From: Bacteroidales bacterium UBA2559
GTDB lineage: Bacteria > Bacteroidota > Bacteroidia > Bacteroidales > Bacteroidaceae
Reading direction: 5' to 3'
Assembly: GCA_002340405.1 (NCBI GenBank)
Contig: DDLZ01000042.1
Location: 1-24,766, forward strand
Length of the DNA: 24,766 nucleotides
How positions within the stretch are numbered: the stretch's first letter is position 1; every line of letters begins with the position of its first letter. Positions 7,220-15,812 of this stretch are shown one piece after another. Below the pieces are notes generated by a model. That model saw nothing but the letters and a program-made list of their open reading frames with translations, did no database searches and was not told where the DNA came from. Position numbers and translations under genes: made by a program.

Positions 7220-7224
7220 CAAAA

Positions 7225-7267
7225 CAGATGTGGCGAAAACCGGTTTTCCGGGATCTGCGGTTTTTTT
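7225..7267 (+). terminator. Terminator-like hairpin between tRNA-Tyr and tRNA-Gly
   Basis: CAGAT at 7225-7229 pairs with ATCTG at 7253-7257, enclosing the perfect 14-base palindrome GAAAACCGGTTTTC (7235-7248), and seven T residues follow at 7261-7267. No promoter was found between it and tRNA-Gly, so it is more likely a partial terminator or processing site than a full stop. Confidence 0.5.
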
Positions 7268-7277
7268 CGGGATACCA

Positions 7278-7306
7278 CCTTATTTATTATATATATGGCA
7301 ATAAGG
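7278..7306 (+). other. AT-rich stem-loop in the tRNA-Tyr to tRNA-Gly spacer
   Basis: CCTTATT (7278-7284) pairs with AATAAGG (7300-7306) around a 15-base AT-rich loop. There is no T tract. It may mark RNA processing between the tRNAs. The rest of the 123-base spacer shows nothing recognisable. Confidence 0.35.
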
Positions 7307-7342
7307 CAGGTCAAAAAAAACATTTTCGCGACAATGAAAGTT

Positions 7343-7415
7343 GCGGGAATAGCTCAGTTGATAGAGCATTAGCCTTCCAAGCTGAGGGTCGCGGGTTTGA
7401 GTCCCGTTTCCCGCT
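7343..7415 (+). tRNA. tRNA-Gly (anticodon TCC)
   Basis: Cloverleaf of 73 bases: acceptor GCGGGAA with TTCCCGC, D arm GCTC/GAGC, anticodon loop CTTCCAA, T loop TTTGAGT. Anticodon TCC reads GGA and GGG. It is followed directly by CCA (7416-7418), the only tRNA in the window where the tail is present in the DNA. Confidence 0.97.
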
Positions 7416-7426
7416 CCAGATTTGTC

Positions 7427-7500
<74 letters not shown>

Positions 7501-7520
7501 CAAGTGTTAATTTAATACTA

Positions 7521-7550
7521 GGAGGAGTCCGTCTTTACGGGAACCTTTTT
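7521..7550 (+). other. Weak hairpin with T run before tuf
   Basis: CCGT (7529-7532) pairs with ACGG (7537-7540), with possible outer GG/CC pairs, followed by five T residues at 7546-7550. It could be a leaky attenuator or a processing site between tRNA-Thr and tuf. The stem is short, so this is tentative. The nearby ggagg (7521-7525) is too far from the tuf ATG to act as a ribosome binding site. Confidence 0.3.
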
Positions 7551-7588
7551 GTTGTTGACATCAAGTTTATAATCAATAAAATAAAACT

Positions 7589-8785
7589 ATGGCAAAAGAG
7601 ACATTTGTGCGTACGAAACCGCACGTAAACATTGGTACTATCGGTCACGTTGACCATGGCAAGACCACTTTGACCGCAGCCATCACTAAGGTGCTGTCAG
7701 AAAAAGTATCGGGTAACAAGGACAAAATCAAGTCTTTCGATCAGATTGACAATGCTCCTGAAGAGAAAGAACGTGGTATAACCATCAACACTTCACACGT
7801 AGAGTATGAAACCGAGAATCGTCACTATGCACACGTTGACTGTCCCGGACACGCTGACTATGTAAAGAACATGGTTACCGGTGCTGCCCAGATGGACGGT
7901 GCTATCGTGGTTGTTGCTGCTACTGACGGTCCTATGCCTCAGACACGTGAGCATATCTTGCTTGCCCGTCAGGTGAATGTTCCCCGTCTGGTTGTATTTT
8001 TGAATAAGTGCGACTCTCCCGATGTAGATGGCGAAATGATCGACCTCGTTGAGATGGAGATGCGTGAGCTTCTTGATGCTTACGAGTTTGACGGTGATAA
8101 TTCTCCGATTATACGCGGTTCTGCTCTTGGTGCATTGAATGGTGTTGCTGAGTGGGAGGATAAGGTTCTGGAACTGATGGCTGCCGTTGACGAGTGGATC
8201 CCACTGCCTCCGCGCGCTGTTGATAAGCCGTTCCTTATGCCTGTTGAGGATGTATTCTCAATCACAGGTCGTGGTACAGTTGCCACCGGTCGTATTGAGA
8301 CTGGTGTTGTCAAGGTTGGTGATAAGGTTGAGATCCTTGGTCTTGGTGAGGAGAAGGAGACAACCGTTACCGGCGTTGAGATGTTCCGCAAGCTACTTGC
8401 TCAGGGAGAGGCCGGTGATAACGTAGGTCTGTTGCTCCGCGGTATTGATAAGACCGAGATCAGACGCGGTATGGTTCTCTGCCATCCGGGTCAGATTAAG
8501 CCTCATACTACATTCAAGGCTACTATCTATGTTCTGACACAGAAGGAAGGCGGTCGTCACACCTCATTCCGTAACAAGTATCGTCCTCAGTTCTACATTC
8601 GCACAATGGACTGTACCGGTGAGATCACTCTTCCCGAGGGAACTGAGATGGTAATGCCCGGCGATAACGTTGAGATTACTGTAACTCTGATTTATCCTGT
8701 TGCTATTAATGTTGGTCTGCGTTTCGCTATCCGTGAGGGCGGCCGTACAGTAGGTTCAGGTCAGATTACAGCTATTCTTGACTGA
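7589..8785 (+). CDS. tuf: Translation elongation factor Tu
   Basis: GTPase that delivers aminoacyl-tRNA to the ribosome. It has 398 residues, close to the 394-395 usual in bacteria. The GTP-binding domain shows the P loop GHVDHGKT (19-26), the switch region [23 protein letters not shown], the base-recognition motif NKCD and the GSAL motif. Domains 2 and 3 follow, with [18 protein letters not shown] and [20 protein letters not shown]. The start is a clear [20 protein letters not shown]. Its position among tRNA genes before secE-nusG is the classic tufB setting. The A-rich leader (aataaaataaaact) has no Shine-Dalgarno sequence. Confidence 0.99.
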   Translation: MAKETFVRTKPHVNIGTIGHVDHGKTTLTAAITKVLSEKVSGNKDKIKSFDQIDNAPEEKERGITINTSHVEYETENRHYAHVDCPGHADYVKNMVTGAAQMDGAIVVVAATDGPMPQTREHILLARQVNVPRLVVFLNKCDSPDVDGEMIDLVEMEMRELLDAYEFDGDNSPIIRGSALGALNGVAEWEDKVLELMAAVDEWIPLPPRAVDKPFLMPVEDVFSITGRGTVATGRIETGVVKVGDKVEILGLGEEKETTVTGVEMFRKLLAQGEAGDNVGLLLRGIDKTEIRRGMVLCHPGQIKPHTTFKATIYVLTQKEGGRHTSFRNKYRPQFYIRTMDCTGEITLPEGTEMVMPGDNVEITVTLIYPVAINVGLRFAIREGGRTVGSGQITAILD

Positions 8786-8801
8786 TAATAAGTTAGAACA
8801 G

Positions 8802-8833
8802 TGTCAGTTCCCCTCTCTATGGGGGAACTGTCA
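8802..8833 (+). other. Stem-loop between tuf and tRNA-Trp, no T tract
   Basis: CAGTTCCCC (8805-8813) pairs perfectly with GGGGAACTG (8822-8830), extended by two pairs beyond a T-T mismatch. No T run follows, and tRNA-Trp begins at 8840. This fits an RNA stability or processing element separating the tuf message from the tRNA better than a terminator. Confidence 0.6.
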
Positions 8834-8839
8834 TTGACT

Positions 8840-8912
8840 ACGGGTGTAGCTCAGTTGGTAGAGCATCGGTCTCCAAAACCGAGTGTCGAGAGTTCGAGCC
8901 TTTCCACCCGTG
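8840..8912 (+). tRNA. tRNA-Trp (anticodon CCA)
   Basis: Cloverleaf of 73 bases: acceptor ACGGGTG with CACCCGT, D arm GCTC/GAGC, anticodon stem TCGGT/ACCGA with loop CTCCAAA, T loop TTCGAGC, discriminator G as usual for Trp. Anticodon CCA reads TGG. The 3' CCA is not encoded. The tRNA-Trp to secE order after tuf is common in bacteria. Confidence 0.96.
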
Positions 8913-8930
8913 CAAAGAGAAAACAGAATT

Positions 8931-9119
8931 ATGTTTAGGAAATTCATTCAGAATTGTAAGGAATCTTACAAAGAGCTTGTCCATAAGACAACATGGCCTA
9001 CCAGCAAGGAACTTTCAAGCAGCGCAGTCATCGTTTTAGTTGCTTCCCTGATGATTGCTATTGTGGTATTCCTGATGGATAAATGCTTCGAGGAAATAAT
9101 GAAATTTATTTATCCCTGA
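8931..9119 (+). CDS. secE: Preprotein translocase subunit SecE
   Basis: Small clamp-like subunit that stabilises SecY in the inner-membrane translocon. It has 62 residues, the single-helix short form. The amphipathic N-terminal helix contains the family motif KESYKELVHKTTWPTSKEL; the membrane helix is at about residues 30-51 (SAVIVLVASLMIAIVVFLM). The ATG at 8931 was chosen because the upstream in-frame ATG at 8883 lies inside tRNA-Trp. It is followed by nusG after 9 bases. Confidence 0.96.
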   Translation: MFRKFIQNCKESYKELVHKTTWPTSKELSSSAVIVLVASLMIAIVVFLMDKCFEEIMKFIYP

Positions 9120-9128
9120 TTGGAGAAA

Positions 9129-9671
9129 ATGGCTGAGTTGGAAAAAAAGTGGTATGTTCTTAGGGCTATTAGTGGCAAGGAACTCAAGGTAAAGGAATAT
9201 CTTGAGGCCGATGTCAGGAATAATGGTCTCGAAGATCAGATTACACAAGTGCTTATTCCCACTGAAAAGGTAGTTCAAATACGTAACGGTAAACGCGTTG
9301 TTAAGGAACGCAGTTATTTGCCGGGTTATGTATTGGTAGAGGCTGCCCTTGACGGTGAGATTAAGTTGCGTCTCAGAAATTGTCCCAATGTTTTGGGTTT
9401 TCTCGGTGGCATGGACAATCCCACCCCTCTGCGTCCTTCTGAAGTCAGCAGGATATTGGGTTCAGTTGATGAACTCGAAGAGACACAGGAAGAGATCTTT
9501 GTCCCCTTCACTGTAGGCGAAACAGTAAAGGTGACTTTCGGACCGTTTTCAGGCTTCAATGGTGTTATTGAAGAGGTTGACAACGCGAAGAAAAAGCTCA
9601 AGGTCATGGTCAAGATCTTCGGTCGTAGAACACCCATAGATCTTGGTTTTATGCAAGTGGAGAAACTGTAG
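9129..9671 (+). CDS. nusG: Transcription termination/antitermination factor NusG
   Basis: Binds the RNA polymerase clamp, limits pausing and links polymerase to Rho or the ribosome. It has 180 residues. The N-terminal NGN domain (KKWYVLRAISGKELKVKEYL, then RSYLPGYVLVEAAL) is joined to a C-terminal KOW domain at about 125-180 (GETVKVTFGPFSGFNGVIEE). The ATG at 9129 is preferred over an in-frame TTG at 9120 that directly follows the secE stop and adds only three residues. It is the general paralogue rather than a specialised one such as UpxY, judging by its operon position and standard length. Confidence 0.97.
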   Translation: MAELEKKWYVLRAISGKELKVKEYLEADVRNNGLEDQITQVLIPTEKVVQIRNGKRVVKERSYLPGYVLVEAALDGEIKLRLRNCPNVLGFLGGMDNPTPLRPSEVSRILGSVDELEETQEEIFVPFTVGETVKVTFGPFSGFNGVIEEVDNAKKKLKVMVKIFGRRTPIDLGFMQVEKL

Positions 9672-9734
9672 GCAGCTGTTACCAAGCTTACATTTGTTCT
9701 CCGTATATAGTGTTTACATTTAATTTTTCGGAAA

Positions 9735-10160
9735 ATGGCTAAAGAAGTTGCTGGAATAATCAAATTACAGATTAAAGGAGGTGCTGCAAACCCATCACCT
9801 CCCGTTGGTCCCGCTTTGGGTTCCAAGGGGTTGAATATTATGGAGTTTTGCAAACAGTTCAATGCCAGAACCCAGGACCGATCAGGTAAGACTTTGCCGG
9901 TGATTATCACCTATTACGGTGACAAATCATTCGACTTTGTCATAAAGACTCCTCCTGTAGCCATCCAGTTACTTGAGGCTTCCAGAGCTAAGGGAGGTTC
10001 AGCAGAACCTAACCGTAAGAAGGTTGCTTCAGTAACTAAGGAACAGGTTGCAGCGATTGCGCAGGATAAAATGACTGATCTTAACTGCTTTACGCTTGAG
10101 TCGGCCATCTCAATGGTTGCCGGTACAGCAAGGAGCATGGGAATAACAGTTAAGGATTAA
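9735..10160 (+). CDS. rplK: Large ribosomal subunit protein uL11
   Basis: Part of the GTPase-associated centre, at the base of the L12 stalk, contacting elongation factors and RelA. It has 141 residues, the normal length. The Pro-rich N-terminal stretch [20 protein letters not shown] is intact, and the C-terminal RNA-binding domain ends [15 protein letters not shown]. It is 63 bases after nusG; that spacer has no full-consensus promoter, so it is probably transcribed from upstream. Confidence 0.98.
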   Translation: MAKEVAGIIKLQIKGGAANPSPPVGPALGSKGLNIMEFCKQFNARTQDRSGKTLPVIITYYGDKSFDFVIKTPPVAIQLLEASRAKGGSAEPNRKKVASVTKEQVAAIAQDKMTDLNCFTLESAISMVAGTARSMGITVKD

Positions 10161-10191
10161 ACCTGGCATTCACTGAAAAAAGTTTTAAAAA

Positions 10192-10890
10192 ATGGGTAAA
10201 CTGACAAAAAACCAAAAGAGCGTCGCTTCTATGTTAGAAGCAGACAAGGCATATACCCTCAAGGAGGCATCTCAGTTGGTCAAGGATATTACTACCACTA
10301 AGTTTGATGCATCGGTTGACATCGATGTTCGTCTTGGTGTAGATCCCCGTAAGGCTAATCAGATGGTCCGTGGTGTTGTATCTCTTCCTAACGGAACCGG
10401 TAAGGCTGTCAGAGTTCTTGCTCTGTGTACACCAGACCAGGAAGATGCCGCTAAGGAAGCAGGTGCTGACTATGTAGGTTTTGAGGAATATATAGAAAAG
10501 ATCAAAGGTGGTTGGACAGATATCGATGTGATTATCACCCAGCCGGCCCTTATGGGTAAACTTGGTCCTTTAGGACGTATTCTGGGTCCTCGCGGACTCA
10601 TGCCTAACCCCAAGAGTGGTACTGTAACAATGGATGTTGCCAAGGCTGTCAAAGAGGTCAAACAAGGTAAGATTGATTTCAAAGTTGACAAGACCGGTAT
10701 CGTCCACGCTTCTATCGGTAAGGTTTCATTCACTGCCGATGCTATAAGAGAGAATGCAAAAGAGTTTATTGATACAATTATCAAACTAAAACCTGCTGCA
10801 GCTAAGGGTACTTATATAAAGAGTATTTATCTTTCGAGTACAATGAGTAAGGGAATCAAGATAGATCCTAAGTCATTGGATGAGATCTGA
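10192..10890 (+). CDS. rplA: Large ribosomal subunit protein uL1
   Basis: Forms the mobile L1 stalk that handles tRNA leaving the E site; in many bacteria it also represses its own operon by binding the message. It has 232 residues, full length. Motifs are [19 protein letters not shown], the signature [20 protein letters not shown], and [19 protein letters not shown]. The A-rich leader (aaagttttaaaa) precedes the ATG. No L1-binding hairpin could be confidently picked out in the short spacers around it. Confidence 0.98.
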   Translation: MGKLTKNQKSVASMLEADKAYTLKEASQLVKDITTTKFDASVDIDVRLGVDPRKANQMVRGVVSLPNGTGKAVRVLALCTPDQEDAAKEAGADYVGFEEYIEKIKGGWTDIDVIITQPALMGKLGPLGRILGPRGLMPNPKSGTVTMDVAKAVKEVKQGKIDFKVDKTGIVHASIGKVSFTADAIRENAKEFIDTIIKLKPAAAKGTYIKSIYLSSTMSKGIKIDPKSLDEI

Positions 10891-10912
10891 TTAATAAACT
10901 GAATAGAATATT

Positions 10913-11437
10913 ATGAAGAAAGAGAATAAAGCTTTAATAATAGAGTCCCTGAAGCAGACAATACAGAGCTATCCTGCTCTCTATCTGGTTGATGTAACCG
11001 GTCTTAATTCTGTCGCGACAGTTGATTTACGCAGGAAATGCTTCAAGAGTGAAGTTAAGATGATTGTAGTCAAGAACACTCTTCTTCAAAAAGCTTTGGA
11101 ACAGCTGGATATTGACTATTCACCGCTGTATGGTTCCCTGAAGGGCACAACAGCTCTGATGCTTGCCAATACTGCAAATGTTCCCGCAAAGCTCTTGAAG
11201 GATGTCTCTGACAAAAAAACGGGTATTCCGGGCCTCAAGGCTGCTTATGCTGAGGAAAGCTTCTATATTGGAGCTGACCAGCTTGAGGCTCTGGTCAATA
11301 TTAAGAGCAAGAAGGAACTTATTGCCGATATTGTTGCACTGTTGCAATCACCGGCCAAGAATGTCGTTTCTGCTCTTCAGTCTGGTGCAAACACCATCCA
11401 TGGAGTTTTAAAGACTCTTGGAGAAAAAGAGAACTAA
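10913..11437 (+). CDS. rplJ: Large ribosomal subunit protein uL10
   Basis: Stalk-base protein that carries the L12 dimers. It has 174 residues, the family length. The N-terminal rRNA-binding part (KALIIESLKQTIQSYPALYL, then KSEVKMIVVKNTLLQKALEQ) is followed by the C-terminal helix that binds L12 (NVVSALQSGANTIHGVLKTL). Only 22 bases separate it from rplA, so it lacks the long structured leader known upstream of rplJ in Escherichia coli. rplL follows after 37 bases. Confidence 0.98.
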   Translation: MKKENKALIIESLKQTIQSYPALYLVDVTGLNSVATVDLRRKCFKSEVKMIVVKNTLLQKALEQLDIDYSPLYGSLKGTTALMLANTANVPAKLLKDVSDKKTGIPGLKAAYAEESFYIGADQLEALVNIKSKKELIADIVALLQSPAKNVVSALQSGANTIHGVLKTLGEKEN

Positions 11438-11474
11438 TTTAAAAAAGTAACAAACCTATTAAAATTATAAAACA

Positions 11475-11852
11475 ATGGCTGATTTGAAAGCATTAGCAGA
11501 ACAACTGGTTAACCTTACCGTTAAAGAGGTCAATGAACTTGCAAACATCCTGAAGGATGAATATGGAATTGAACCCGCCGCTGCAGCTGTAGCTGTAGCT
11601 GCCGCCGATCCTGCTGCCGCTGCTGAGGTTGCAGAAGAGAAGTCTTCATTCGACGTATTACTGAAAGGATTTGGTGCAAACAAACTTGCTGTCGTTAAGG
11701 CAGTTAAGGAGGCTTGTGGTCTAGGTCTTAAGGAGGCCAAGGATCTTGTTGACGCAGCACCAAGCGTTGTTAAGGAAGGTCTCGCTAAGAACGAAGCAGA
11801 GTCTCTGAAGAAGACTCTCGAGGAGGTTGGCGCAGAAGTTGAACTTAAATAA
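11475..11852 (+). CDS. rplL: Large ribosomal subunit protein bL12 (L7/L12)
   Basis: Stalk protein present in several copies per ribosome that recruits translation factors. It has 125 residues. The N-terminal dimerisation helices (1-33) are followed by an Ala-rich hinge (about 35-55, [20 protein letters not shown]) and the C-terminal factor-binding domain (58-125), with [20 protein letters not shown] and [20 protein letters not shown]. The GC-rich hinge coding sequence contains repeated Ala codons. A large hairpin separates it from rpoB. Confidence 0.98.
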   Translation: MADLKALAEQLVNLTVKEVNELANILKDEYGIEPAAAAVAVAAADPAAAAEVAEEKSSFDVLLKGFGANKLAVVKAVKEACGLGLKEAKDLVDAAPSVVKEGLAKNEAESLKKTLEEVGAEVELK

Positions 11853-11880
11853 TTTAACAGACCTGCAAAGTCAGGTGAAT

Positions 11881-11936
11881 GGTTAAGTAACCCCGAAAGC
11901 AGCTTTACAAAGCTGCCTAGGGTACTTAACCTTTTT
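11881..11936 (+). terminator. Compound hairpin with T run between rplL and rpoB
   Basis: The outer stem GGTTAAGTA (11881-11889) pairs with TACTTAACC (11923-11931), then CCC with GGG after a bulged A. The inner stem GCAGCTTT (11899-11906) pairs with AAAGCTGC (11909-11916). Five T residues follow (11932-11936). A smaller hairpin (ACCTG 11861-11865 with CAGGT 11872-11876) lies just before. It resembles an attenuator that would lower rpoBC output relative to the ribosomal genes, as known at the same place in E. coli. Confidence 0.75.
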
Positions 11937-11975
11937 GTGCGTTAAAATAACAAGTTCCATCTTTTACCTTAATTT

Positions 11976-14900
11976 ATGTCTTCAAACACTGATAACCAAA
12001 GAGTTAATTTTGCTTCCGTAAGGAACCCTATGCCCTGTCCCGATTTTCTTGAAGTGCAGTTAAAGTCATTCAAGGATTTCCTTCAGTTGGACACCCCGCC
12101 AGAGAAACGCAAGAACGAAGGTCTCTACAAGGTGTTCTCGGAGAACTTTCCGATAGCGGACACTCGAAACAATTTTGTTCTGGAATTTTTGGACTATTAC
12201 ATTGACCCGCCCCGCTATACTATTGAAGAGTGTCTGGAGCATGGTCTGACCTATAGCGTACCCTTGAAGGCAAAGCTGAAACTGTACTGTACCGATCCCG
12301 ATCATGAGGATTTTGATACGGTCATTCAGGATGTCTATCTTGGTCCCATACCTTATATGACGCACCAGGGTACTTTTATAATTAACGGTGCTGAGCGCGT
12401 TGTCGTCTCTCAGCTGCATCGTTCTCCGGGTGTATTCTTCGGACAGAGTATCCATTCAAACGGAACTCCCCTCTATTCGGCACGTGTCATTCCTTTTAAA
12501 GGTTCCTGGATTGAGTTTGCCACTGACATTAACAATGTCATGTATGCTTATATCGATCGTAAGAAGAAGCTTCCGGTAACCACATTGCTTCGTGCCATAG
12601 GATTTGAATCGGACAAAGATATTGTGGATATCTTTGATTTAGCAGAAGAAGTTAAGGTAAACAAGACTAATCTGAAGAGGTGTATTGGCCGGAAACTGGC
12701 TGCACGTGTGCTCAGAACGCGCATCGAAGATTTTGTCGATTCCGATACCGGCGAAGTCGTCTCCATTGAGCGTCATGAAGTCGTTGTGGACCGCGAATCC
12801 GAATTGACGGAAGATAACATTGCCGATATACTTGATTCCGGTCTTTCGACCATTTTGCTACATAAGAAGCAGACGAATCAGCTGGACTACTCGATTATTT
12901 TTAACACTCTTCAGAAAGACCCCTGCAACTCGGAAAAAGAGGCAGTTCTTTATATTTACCGTCAGTTGCGTAATGCCGATCCTGCCGATGATTCAAGTGC
13001 ACGTGAGGTTATAAACAACCTCTTCTTCTCGGAGAAACGGTATGATTTAGGCGAAGTTGGCCGTTACAGGGTTAACAAGAAACTCGATCTGACCACAGAG
13101 ATGAATATAGGTGTGTTGACCAAGGAGGATATTATTGAGATAATAAAATATCTGATTGAACTTGTCAATTCACACGCTGTCGTAGATGATATCGATCACC
13201 TCTCAAACCGCCGTGTACGTACTGTTGGCGAGCAACTGTCAAACCAGTTCGCTATAGGTCTTGCCCGTATGGCACGTACCATACGCGAGCGCATGAACGT
13301 GCGTAATAACGAGGTGTTCACTCCCACAGACCTGATCAATGCCAAGACTGTTTCAGCCGTTATTAACTCTTTCTTCGGAACCAACGCGCTTTCACAGTTT
13401 ATGGACCAGACCAATCCTTTGGCTGAAATTACTCATAAGCGTCGTATATCGGCACTTGGACCCGGTGGCCTGTCGCGTGAGCGTGCCGGATTTGAGGTGC
13501 GAGACGTACACTACACACACTACGGACGTCTGTGTCCGATAGAGACTCCCGAAGGACCCAACATCGGTCTTATTTCGTCTCTATGTATTTATGCCAAGAT
13601 CAACGATTTAGGATTTATTGAAACTCCTTATCGTAAGGTCAAGGATAGCCATGTCAACCTCAATAATGACGAGGTAGAATATCTGACAGCCGAAGAAGAG
13701 GAGGACAAGATCATTGGTCAGGGTAACGCTCCTTACGATGAGAAGGGTAAGTTTATACGCACCCGTGTCAAGGCACGCTGTGATGCGGATTTCCCGGTAG
13801 TTGCGCCAGAAGAGGTTGAACTTATGGACGTCTCTCCTCAGCAGATAGCCTCTATAGCCGCTGCGCTGATCCCGTTCCTTGAGCATGATGACGCCAACCG
13901 CGCCCTTATGGGGTCAAATATGATGCGTCAGGCAGTACCTCTTATGCGCACCGAAGTACCTATTGTTGGTACCGGTATCGAGAGACAGTTGGTTGAAGAC
14001 TCACGCACACAGATAGTTGCCGAGGGTGAAGGTGTCGTAACATACGTTGACTCATCATTTATACACATCCTTTATGATCGCACCAGCGATGAGGAATTTG
14101 TAAGCTTCGAACCGGCTGAAAAGAGATACAGAATACCTAAGTTCCGTCGTACCAACCAAAACATGACCATTGACCTGCGTCCTATATGTGAAACAGGTCA
14201 AAGGGTAAAGGCAGGTGATATATTGACTGAAGGGTATTCGACCCAGAACGGCGAACTGGCTCTTGGTAAGAACCTGCTTGTGGCTTACATGCCTTGGAAG
14301 GGTTATAATTACGAAGACGCCATAGTGCTCAACGAGCGTGTTGTGCGCGAAGATATACTAACCTCCATACATGTTGAGGAGTTTATTCTTGAGGTGCGTG
14401 AAACAAAACGCGGTCTGGAAGAATTGACTTCCGATATACCCAATGTCAGCGAAGATGCTACCAAGGATCTTGATGAGAACGGTATCATCCGCATAGGTGC
14501 ACATGTCGAGCCGGGTGATATACTGATAGGAAAAATCACACCTAAGGGTGAATCGGATCCTTCACCTGAGGAGAAACTTTTGCGTGCCATATTCGGTGAC
14601 AAGGCCGGTGACGTTAAGGACGCCTCTCTAAAGGCTTCACCTTCACTCAGTGGTGTTGTTATTGACAAGAAACTTTTCTCGCGTGCTATCAAGACCCGCA
14701 GTTCGAAGATGGCTGACAAGGCCAAACTGCCTAAGATTGATGCCGAATTCGAGGAGAAGGTTTCCGAACTGAAAGAGATACTCGTAAACAAGCTCCTGAC
14801 TTTGACGGAGAAGAAGACTTCACAAGGTGTTTTCGACCTTCTGGGTGCAGAAGTCATTACCAAGGGACAACGCTTTACAAAACAGATTCTCGAATCGCTT

Positions 14901-15788
14901 GAATACTCTTCAATCCAGTCAGATTGTTGGACTACCGATGAGCGTACTAACGACCTTGTTTCCAAGCTGATTGTCAACTATCTGCACAAATATAAGGAGT
15001 ACGACGCTGAAAACAAACGTAACAAGCTTGCTTTGACTATAGGTGATGAACTGCCTTCGGGTATCATCCAGATGGCAAAGGTTTATGTGGCCAAAAAACG
15101 CAAGATAGGTGTAGGAGACAAGATGGCCGGTCGCCACGGCAACAAAGGTATCGTGTCGCGGGTGGTTAAACAGGAGGACATGCCGTTCCTCGCTGACGGT
15201 ACTCCCGTAGACATTGTCTTGAATCCGCTGGGTGTGCCTTCACGTATGAACATAGGTCAGATATTTGAGACAGTTCTCGGCCATGCAGGCCGTGAGCTCG
15301 GCGTCAAGTTCGCAAGTCCCATATTTGACGGCGCTTCCATTGATGATTTGAATGAATGGACCGATAAGGCCTCTCTGCCCCGCTACGGCAAGACACAGCT
15401 TTATGATGGTGGCACAGGTGAACCGTTTGATCAGTGCGCAACAGTAGGCGTTACCTATATGCTTAAGCTTGGTCATATGGTCGAGGATAAGATGCACGCC
15501 CGTTCAATAGGTCCGTACTCTCTTATCACTCAGCAGCCACTTGGCGGTAAGGCCCAGTTCGGCGGTCAGCGTTTCGGTGAAATGGAGGTTTGGGCCCTTG
15601 AGGCATTTGGTGCATCGCACGTGCTGCAGGAGATACTGACTATCAAGTCCGATGATGTGACTGGCCGTTCAAAGGCTTATGAGGCAATTGTTAAAGGTGA
15701 TCCGATGCCCACTCCGGGCATACCTGAATCGTTGAACGTACTTATACATGAGTTACGCGGTTTGGGACTTAGCATCAGTCTTGAGTAA
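11976..15788 (+). CDS. rpoB: DNA-directed RNA polymerase subunit beta
   Basis: Large catalytic subunit that forms one side of the polymerase cleft. It has 1270 residues. The start contains [20 protein letters not shown]; the rifampicin-binding region runs at about 470-500 ([20 protein letters not shown]) with Asp477, His487 and Ser492 at the places matching E. coli 516, 526 and 531, that is, the sensitive residues. Further on are [48 protein letters not shown], and the end [20 protein letters not shown]. The ATG at 11976 follows a spacer of 123 bases holding a strong hairpin. rpoC follows after 24 bases. Confidence 0.99.
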   Translation: MSSNTDNQRVNFASVRNPMPCPDFLEVQLKSFKDFLQLDTPPEKRKNEGLYKVFSENFPIADTRNNFVLEFLDYYIDPPRYTIEECLEHGLTYSVPLKAKLKLYCTDPDHEDFDTVIQDVYLGPIPYMTHQGTFIINGAERVVVSQLHRSPGVFFGQSIHSNGTPLYSARVIPFKGSWIEFATDINNVMYAYIDRKKKLPVTTLLRAIGFESDKDIVDIFDLAEEVKVNKTNLKRCIGRKLAARVLRTRIEDFVDSDTGEVVSIERHEVVVDRESELTEDNIADILDSGLSTILLHKKQTNQLDYSIIFNTLQKDPCNSEKEAVLYIYRQLRNADPADDSSAREVINNLFFSEKRYDLGEVGRYRVNKKLDLTTEMNIGVLTKEDIIEIIKYLIELVNSHAVVDDIDHLSNRRVRTVGEQLSNQFAIGLARMARTIRERMNVRNNEVFTPTDLINAKTVSAVINSFFGTNALSQFMDQTNPLAEITHKRRISALGPGGLSRERAGFEVRDVHYTHYGRLCPIETPEGPNIGLISSLCIYAKINDLGFIETPYRKVKDSHVNLNNDEVEYLTAEEEEDKIIGQGNAPYDEKGKFIRTRVKARCDADFPVVAPEEVELMDVSPQQIASIAAALIPFLEHDDANRALMGSNMMRQAVPLMRTEVPIVGTGIERQLVEDSRTQIVAEGEGVVTYVDSSFIHILYDRTSDEEFVSFEPAEKRYRIPKFRRTNQNMTIDLRPICETGQRVKAGDILTEGYSTQNGELALGKNLLVAYMPWKGYNYEDAIVLNERVVREDILTSIHVEEFILEVRETKRGLEELTSDIPNVSEDATKDLDENGIIRIGAHVEPGDILIGKITPKGESDPSPEEKLLRAIFGDKAGDVKDASLKASPSLSGVVIDKKLFSRAIKTRSSKMADKAKLPKIDAEFEEKVSELKEILVNKLLTLTEKKTSQGVFDLLGAEVITKGQRFTKQILESLEYSSIQSDCWTTDERTNDLVSKLIVNYLHKYKEYDAENKRNKLALTIGDELPSGIIQMAKVYVAKKRKIGVGDKMAGRHGNKGIVSRVVKQEDMPFLADGTPVDIVLNPLGVPSRMNIGQIFETVLGHAGRELGVKFASPIFDGASIDDLNEWTDKASLPRYGKTQLYDGGTGEPFDQCATVGVTYMLKLGHMVEDKMHARSIGPYSLITQQPLGGKAQFGGQRFGEMEVWALEAFGASHVLQEILTIKSDDVTGRSKAYEAIVKGDPMPTPGIPESLNVLIHELRGLGLSISLE

Positions 15789-15812
15789 TTACCATTTAAA
15801 AAGTAAAAAGCA

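Noticed and set aside
7034..7222. Minus-strand frame resembling database 'hypothetical proteins' (VGIEPTTYALQVRCSTIEP)
   Set aside because: It is the antisense reading of tRNA-Thr and tRNA-Tyr, a known class of false annotation. The plus-strand frame at 7159-7449 (GNSSVDRALAFQAEGRGFES) is the same kind of artefact, across tRNA-Tyr, tRNA-Gly and the second tRNA-Thr.
7556..7575. TTGACA followed by TATAAT before tuf, like an E. coli promoter
   Set aside because: The spacing is only about 8 bases instead of 17, and Bacteroidota use a different consensus.
9120..9128. TTG start for nusG directly after the secE stop
   Set aside because: The ATG at 9129 gives the usual MAELEKKWYV start; the TTG adds only three residues.
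9693..9728. Possible promoter before rplK (TTTG then TAATTTTT)
   Set aside because: The gap is 24 bases and the -7 element lacks the final G, so it falls outside the consensus.
9326..9910. 194-codon minus-strand frame across nusG and rplK
   Set aside because: It runs opposite two conserved genes and their spacer and shows no domain. It is a shadow of their codon use.
14309..14977. 222-codon minus-strand frame opposite rpoB
   Set aside because: Ser/Thr-rich composition typical of antisense to conserved coding DNA; no leader or promoter.
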